From: Porticoccaceae bacterium UBA1989
GTDB lineage: Bacteria > Pseudomonadota > Gammaproteobacteria > Pseudomonadales > Porticoccaceae
Assembly: GCA_002335945.1 (NCBI GenBank)
Contig: DDDD01000140.1
Coordinates: 1,199 to 11,667 of the forward strand
Length of the DNA: 10,469 bases
Reading direction: 5' to 3'
How positions within the stretch are numbered: position 1 is the first letter of the stretch; each line of letters opens with the position of its first letter. The notes under the pieces are model-generated. The model was not told the origin of the DNA and ran no database searches. It saw nothing but the letters and a program-made list of their open reading frames with translations. The translations under genes and the position numbers were made by a program. Below, one piece after another: positions 6,953 to 10,469 of this stretch.

Positions 6953-7375
6953 ATGCCAGATAAGATTCAAAACGGAAGCTGCTTATGCGGTAACGTTCAT
7001 TATAGTTTCTTGCAGAAAAATGCTATATCTACACATCATTGTCATTGCAGAGATTGTCAAAAGTCGACCGGCAGCGGCAAAGCAACGATTGTGATGATTC
7101 CCGATGAATCTCTCAATCTAGAAGGTAGTTTAAAATTCTATACAGTAACTGGTACAGCAGGTTCACATATTAGCAGAGGATTTTGTGATAATTGTGGCTC
7201 GCCTGTAATGAGCTTTATAGAAGAGAACCCCGGTATTAAATTAATTAAAGCAGGCACTTTGGATAATTCGTCTTGGGTTAGTATCGCGTCAAACTTTTGG
7301 GGGTCAAGTGCTACGGTATGGTCTCCAGCGGATGAAGTGATCCACACCTTTACTGAAAACCCTGACTTTGAATAA
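6953..7375 (+). CDS. GFA family zinc protein (glutathione-dependent formaldehyde-activating enzyme/CENP-V-like)
   Basis: The 140-aa protein has the Mss4-like zinc fold of the GFA family. Metal ligands are all in place: Cys10-x-Cys12 near the N-terminus, Cys30-x-Cys32-x2-Cys35 in HCHCRDCQKSTGS, and Cys78-x2-Cys81 in CDNCGSP. In the family, one zinc is structural (first and last pairs) and the CxCxxC trio holds a second zinc near the thiol-binding site. Members were named for glutathione-formaldehyde adduct formation, but most are uncharacterised, so that reaction should not be assumed. The start at 6953 puts the first CxC near the N-terminus as usual and has GGA eight bases upstream; an in-frame ATG at 6905 would add 16 residues with no family match. 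It appears to be cargo of the accessory region. Confidence 0.88.
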   Translation: MPDKIQNGSCLCGNVHYSFLQKNAISTHHCHCRDCQKSTGSGKATIVMIPDESLNLEGSLKFYTVTGTAGSHISRGFCDNCGSPVMSFIEENPGIKLIKAGTLDNSSWVSIASNFWGSSATVWSPADEVIHTFTENPDFE

Positions 7376-7394
7376 CTTCCCCAACATAGGCTAG

Positions 7395-7433
7395 CCTCAA
7401 GAACGCTTGCGAGAGCGGAGCATACTCTTGAGG
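7395..7433. repeat. Nested inverted repeat (possible structured RNA or terminator)
   Basis: An outer perfect 8-bp stem, CCTCAAGA (7395-7402) with TCTTGAGG (7426-7433), encloses an inner stem CGCT (7404-7407) with AGCG (7414-7417). The long arm begins 19 bases after the GFA stop codon. No T tract follows it directly, so a simple intrinsic terminator is not clear; the next hairpin ends closer to one. Confidence 0.65.
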
Positions 7434-7444
7434 GGCAAGTAAGA

Positions 7445-7492
7445 AGAATGGTCTAACAGGATTGGACCTACTTCTTGGAGTGGCCGTTTTTT
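7445..7492 (+). terminator. Possible intrinsic terminator downstream of the GFA gene
   Basis: Arms AAGAAG and CTTCTT flank an inner GGTC/GACC pair with a small internal loop, and a TTTTTT run follows about 12 bases after the stem. The gap between stem and T run is longer than ideal. Together with the inverted repeat just before it, this may end transcription from the GFA gene or form one compact RNA structure. Confidence 0.35.
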
Positions 7493-7555
7493 ATAGGTTT
7501 GCTTTGTATCTCTGGTATTCGAGCCTGATATTCGAACAGCATTACGTAGGGTTAA

Positions 7556-7801
7556 AATTTATCGCAGCTTGCTACGACTACAAACACTCCCTCCACTAAG
7601 AAAGCCGTAACGAGTGGCATTAAGGGCACAGCGCAACAGTTCTCTAACGCGTTAATGGATGCTATAGATCTCTGCTTTAAACAACAAACAAACGGTATGT
7701 GTATTACTTATTGGGACGCTCTACTCTTTAAAGAAGGCGTTAAAGACTTTAAAGACGTCGATGTTGAAGAAGAAGACGTAAGTGAGGCAGAGGCGTTATA
7801 G
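7556..7801 (+). pseudogene. 5'-truncated gene remnant, unknown product
   Basis: After an in-frame TAA at 7553-7555, 81 sense codons run to a TAG at 7799-7801. No ATG, GTG, TTG or CTG occurs until ATG 7655, which would give only 48 residues and lacks a ribosome-binding site. The translation looks genuine: TKKAVTSGIKGTAQQFSNAL, then DAIDLCFKQQTNGMCITYWD, then an acidic tail rich in Glu, Asp and Val. Helix-like spacing extends well upstream of the only ATG, which suggests the C-terminal end of a larger gene whose start was lost. No family is recognised. A 40-bp palindrome begins at its stop codon. Confidence 0.4.
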
Positions 7802-7840
7802 GCTGTGCTAACGCTATAGCTTTATAGTAACAGCACAGCC
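7801..7840. repeat. 40-bp near-perfect palindrome
   Basis: The outer arms GGCTGTGCT (7801-7809) and AGCACAGCC (7832-7840) pair over 9 bp. Inner arms CTATA (7814-7818) and TATAG (7823-7827) pair over 5 bp around a 4-base GCTT loop, leaving a symmetric 4x4 internal loop. There is no T tract on either side. It could be a bidirectional terminator between convergent transcription units or a folded-DNA recombination or transposon-end site. Confidence 0.8.
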
Positions 7841-7971
7841 AACTTCCCTATTGTAAGACGATTAAGGAATAGCTGTGCAGTAGCAACACCAGCAATGGGC
7901 TAAAAGGATGCTGAACTTATCTGCATTCGTAGTAACCGTAAAGGATATATAGAGAAGTATTACATCCCCAA

Positions 7972-8508
7972 CTACTGAGCTTTATAGCCACCATAGTAAA
8001 TCTCTAACTCAGTGGACACCACGCGATCGTCTAGCCTCATCGATTCTTTAACCTGCTCAAACTCCCCTAGATCACCAAGCTGCACAACTATTCTATTAAG
8101 AGATGGAAGCTGACTAATCACTGCCAATCCATAGCTAAGAGCCAAATCAGGACCACTCTCACCTTCGGCATATTCAACAATGAGGTGCCCACTTGTCAAA
8201 CCGATTCTCCCTGTTAAGGGATTTACAACAACTTTCAACGATGACACAGGTTGAGCGCTCTGGGTTTGAACAGTCCCCAGGCTATCGTCTAGAGAATATT
8301 TATAGTCACCTAGGGCCTCAATTCCAGAGGTAAGTCCAATATTGTTGTCTTGATCGATAACGACGACTGAACTTTCAATAATGTTAAGCTCCTGATGGCC
8401 AATAGGTGCCGGCTGTTGAGCACCCGCCCAGGAAGTGAGCAGCACAGTCATAAAAGTGAACTTGACAACTATAACGGTTCGCATTCGAACTAAATTGATT
8501 AATCGCAT
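7972..8508 (-). CDS. Exported I9-propeptide-like protein, probable external chaperone of the adjacent protease
   Basis: The 178-aa protein starts with a signal peptide: a basic N-terminus, a hydrophobic stretch (about 12-27) and a likely cleavage after Ala-Gly-Ala30. The C-terminal half (about 106-172) reads like a subtilisin I9 propeptide: GHLIVEY, then YGLAVISQLPSLNRIVVQLG, then a helix ending SMRLDDRVVSTELEIYY, where DDRV matches the DPRV seen before the final strand of propeptides. Two IGLTSG segments (57-62, 102-107) suggest a small internal repeat in the N-terminal part. Start 8508 has AGGGAA just upstream, overlapping the protease stop; a further upstream ATG would add 12 residues before the signal. 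It follows a kexin-like protease by 8 bases. The Aeromonas sobria protease ASP has the same arrangement, with its ORF2 acting as a folding chaperone. Function is inferred. Confidence 0.75.
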   Translation of the reverse strand: MRLINLVRMRTVIVVKFTFMTVLLTSWAGAQQPAPIGHQELNIIESSVVVIDQDNNIGLTSGIEALGDYKYSLDDSLGTVQTQSAQPVSSLKVVVNPLTGRIGLTSGHLIVEYAEGESGPDLALSYGLAVISQLPSLNRIVVQLGDLGEFEQVKESMRLDDRVVSTELEIYYGGYKAQ

Positions 8509-8516
8509 ACTTTTCC

Positions 8517-10469
8517 CTATCTGTGCATGAATTGCAGACCCCACTGGACTAACGTTCCAGTAGATCCAGCGTAGTGGTCGTAGGTGTACAGCTTCCAGTC
8601 ACCTGCCTTACTTTCTCCATAAAAGGCATTTGACGGCAAGTAAATCCAGGAACTCGATGAGAAATCCGTTCCAAGTGCTGTCAGCGGTGGCAGCAAAGTG
8701 GACACCGTGCCGTCTGGAGATTCAAGTCTAAATCCAAGATGAGTGGGATCGGAATGACTCACTCTTAATGAAACCAACACATGCTCAACAGTACCGGAAC
8801 CGCTTTCTGTTAATGTCTGAGTATTTAAGACGCCCTCGCCTAAACTGACCGAACCAACATTAGAGTTAGTCCAGTTAGTAAATGATTGGCTTCCAAGGCT
8901 ATCCGCAGTGTAGGACGATGCCGCATTAACTGCAGCGGTTGCATCGATGGCACCAAATCCGTACCAGGGATGGAATTTCAACCCAGTAGAATTGGTGATC
9001 CACCCTACGTAAGGTATTGTTGAAACGGCAGTAGCCGAAAAGCTAGGATCAACTTGAACCGAAGTTGTTGCCAGTATATGTTTTACGTCCCTCCATGTTA
9101 ATTCTGAATTAGCTTCTAACATCAACGCGATAACACCCGACACCATTGGTGCCGCCGAAGAAGTTCCATTCATTAAATTAGTATAGTTACAGTCCGGATT
9201 CTCCGAATGCGGATTTTGATAGTCATTCAACAAATTACCTCTAATGCCAGACGAACTATTAAAGCCCTTAGAGCATGAGGACCTATCAACTGTAGTAATG
9301 GCTGAGTTAGTAATACTATCTTCTCCGCCATACGCACTAATCCATAATGATGCGCCCGGCGTTGAGTATGTTGCCTTAGTATTATTTGCGTCTAGAGCAC
9401 CCACACCAATAACGTAAGGTGTAACAAATACACTATCAAAAACTGCGTCATAGCAACCTATTTTATATGACCCCGCATTTACGCCATCGCCGCAATAAGA
9501 GAACAGACCCGTTCCAGTATCACCGTTAGAGTAATCATTACCGGCCGAGTTAACATACAAGGCGCCCTTCGAGCCTCTCAGGTCACTAGTGCCTGCTTCT
9601 AATGCATCCGCTAAAGTCGTGTTTGCGTATGCCAACGCCGTGTTGCTGGGTGTGCCCAACCCACTTCCATAGCTCATATTAAAAACTGAAACGTCAGCAG
9701 CTCGATCATTGTCAGCGCCTAGGGCATCTGCCTCATTGCTATAACTACTGTTGCCGGTTGCGATAAGATTGAATGCTCGAATGGAGGCATTTGGAGCAAC
9801 TCCACGCCCCCCTAAATTATTCCAGCCCTTGGCAGCAACGATGCCTGCAACCATTGTTCCATGATCATAACCGGACCCGGATGGCGTTGGGTCAGTTGTT
9901 AAGTTGGAATAGTTCCAAGACCCATTAGCTACCACATTGTCCACAATATCTTCATGAGCGATTTCTAAACCAGAGTCAACAATAGCCACGACAACGCCCT
10001 CACCAGTCTTTCCACTTGCGATGGCGGTATCGATATTCAAATCGGCACCCGAGGTACCCCCATTTGAAGCAAAGCTGGTTTGCCCAGTATTATCTAAATG
10101 CCATTGGTACTTATAAAGAGGGTCTGTTTTCAGGCTAATGTCCACTCGCGAAGTTGCTGAATCGACAAAACCATCATTAACCTTAAAGGTGAAATAATCC
10201 TCGGCTGCATCCGTTTGCGTTGTTGAATAGCTAAAGGTGCCGGTACTCGAATTAGTCAGAGTTACAGTCCCATTAGTAGCATTCGTAGCAATAGAATAGG
10301 TAACAGCGCGACTTCCTTGCGAAGTTGAAGCTAACGTTGCCCCTGCAGAATTGGTCGTTTTGGGTAGCAGGTTGATAAAATAACTCGCACTAGACGCCGT
10401 AGGTGCTGTGTGCACATTCGCATTTAACGGGTAATCATCGGAGCTATCAGCAACACCATCACCATCATC
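8517..10469 (-). CDS. Secreted kexin-like subtilase (S8) with P-domain, N-terminus outside the window
   Basis: Only the 3' part of the gene is present: 650 codons, open to the window edge, with no start inside. Counting from the window edge, the fragment begins with an Asp/Gly-rich calcium-binding, thrombospondin type 3-like segment (DDGDGVADSSDDYPLNAN), then a cadherin/Ig-like repeat (about 30-113, with DYFTFKVNDGF), then the peptidase domain opening at YQWHLDNTGQ. The catalytic set is complete: Asp165 (VDSG), His203 (DHGTMVAG), oxyanion Asn311 (NSAGND) and Ser437 (GTSSAAP). The last ~120 residues form a P-domain with LGFRLESPDGT and GDWKLYTYDHYAGSTGTL. This is proprotein-convertase architecture. 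No I9 propeptide is seen between the cadherin-like and peptidase domains. An exported enzyme is expected, but the signal peptide is beyond the window. It is followed by a chaperone-like gene. Confidence 0.93.
   Translation of the reverse strand, partial: DDGDGVADSSDDYPLNANVHTAPTASSASYFINLLPKTTNSAGATLASTSQGSRAVTYSIATNATNGTVTLTNSSTGTFSYSTTQTDAAEDYFTFKVNDGFVDSATSRVDISLKTDPLYKYQWHLDNTGQTSFASNGGTSGADLNIDTAIASGKTGEGVVVAIVDSGLEIAHEDIVDNVVANGSWNYSNLTTDPTPSGSGYDHGTMVAGIVAAKGWNNLGGRGVAPNASIRAFNLIATGNSSYSNEADALGADNDRAADVSVFNMSYGSGLGTPSNTALAYANTTLADALEAGTSDLRGSKGALYVNSAGNDYSNGDTGTGLFSYCGDGVNAGSYKIGCYDAVFDSVFVTPYVIGVGALDANNTKATYSTPGASLWISAYGGEDSITNSAITTVDRSSCSKGFNSSSGIRGNLLNDYQNPHSENPDCNYTNLMNGTSSAAPMVSGVIALMLEANSELTWRDVKHILATTSVQVDPSFSATAVSTIPYVGWITNSTGLKFHPWYGFGAIDATAAVNAASSYTADSLGSQSFTNWTNSNVGSVSLGEGVLNTQTLTESGSGTVEHVLVSLRVSHSDPTHLGFRLESPDGTVSTLLPPLTALGTDFSSSSWIYLPSNAFYGESKAGDWKLYTYDHYAGSTGTLVQWGLQFMHR

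Larger units (their letters stand above)
7376..7971. other. Gene-poor stretch with structured repeats and gene remnants
   Basis: About 600 bases between the GFA gene and the protease operon contain no intact gene. From left to right there is a nested inverted repeat and a second hairpin followed by a T6 tract (7394-7492), a coding-like open frame without a normal start (7556-7801), a 40-bp near-palindrome (7801-7840), and a short coding-like tail (7904-7978). This looks like decayed accessory DNA. Confidence 0.5.

Noticed and set aside
7451..7557. GTCTAAC near 7453 and GTTAAAA near 7551 considered as an integron attC site
   Set aside because: The second core does not fit the full consensus and the sequence between lacks the paired inner arms of an attC site.
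7432..7599. 55-codon plus-strand open frame, hydrophobic in part
   Set aside because: It has no ATG or ribosome-binding site, runs through a hairpin and T tract, and has no recognisable family character; likely chance.
1..10469. CRISPR arrays, insertion sequences and rRNA
   Set aside because: No regularly spaced repeats, transposase signatures or ribosomal RNA segments were seen.

Overview
The window looks like a chromosomal segment of a marine-type gammaproteobacterium, probably in or near the Cellvibrionales/Pseudomonadales. The reasons are the linkage of recA, pncC, mutS and fdxA, familiar from Pseudomonas-like genomes, and the very high similarity of MutS and the 7Fe ferredoxin to those of that group. 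No taxonomic search was run, so this is an inference.

Region 1 (1-5003) is core chromosome. On the minus strand are the first 26 codons of recA behind a perfect LexA box, then pncC (NMN deamidase) and a single-glutamate crotonase-family enzyme. A 424-base intergenic region separates these from plus-strand mutS and fdxA. RecA and MutS are DNA repair and recombination proteins. PncC belongs to NAD recycling and FdxA is a 7Fe ferredoxin.

Region 2 (5041-6609) is a tRNA-Arg(UCG) gene with a full-length tyrosine recombinase reading away from its 3' end. This is the classic left boundary of a tRNA-targeted integrated element. The int leader carries a -10-like box and a perfect 12-bp tandem repeat with TGTACA palindromes. 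No repeat of the tRNA 3' end was found by eye downstream, so the right boundary is outside the window or has been lost.

Region 3 (6610-7978) is accessory and partly decayed. It holds a possible 58-aa minus-strand ORF, a GFA-family zinc protein, a structured inverted-repeat segment, an open frame with no start codon that looks like a gene remnant, a 40-bp near-palindrome, and a second short coding-like tail.

Region 4 (7972-10469) is a two-gene minus-strand operon and the most interesting part. The first gene is a large secreted kexin-like subtilase with a P-domain, whose 5' end lies outside the window. Eight bases after it comes a 178-aa exported protein whose C-terminal half resembles a subtilisin I9 propeptide. 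This matches the arrangement of the Aeromonas sobria serine protease and its ORF2 external chaperone, in which the folding domain is supplied in trans by a separate protein.
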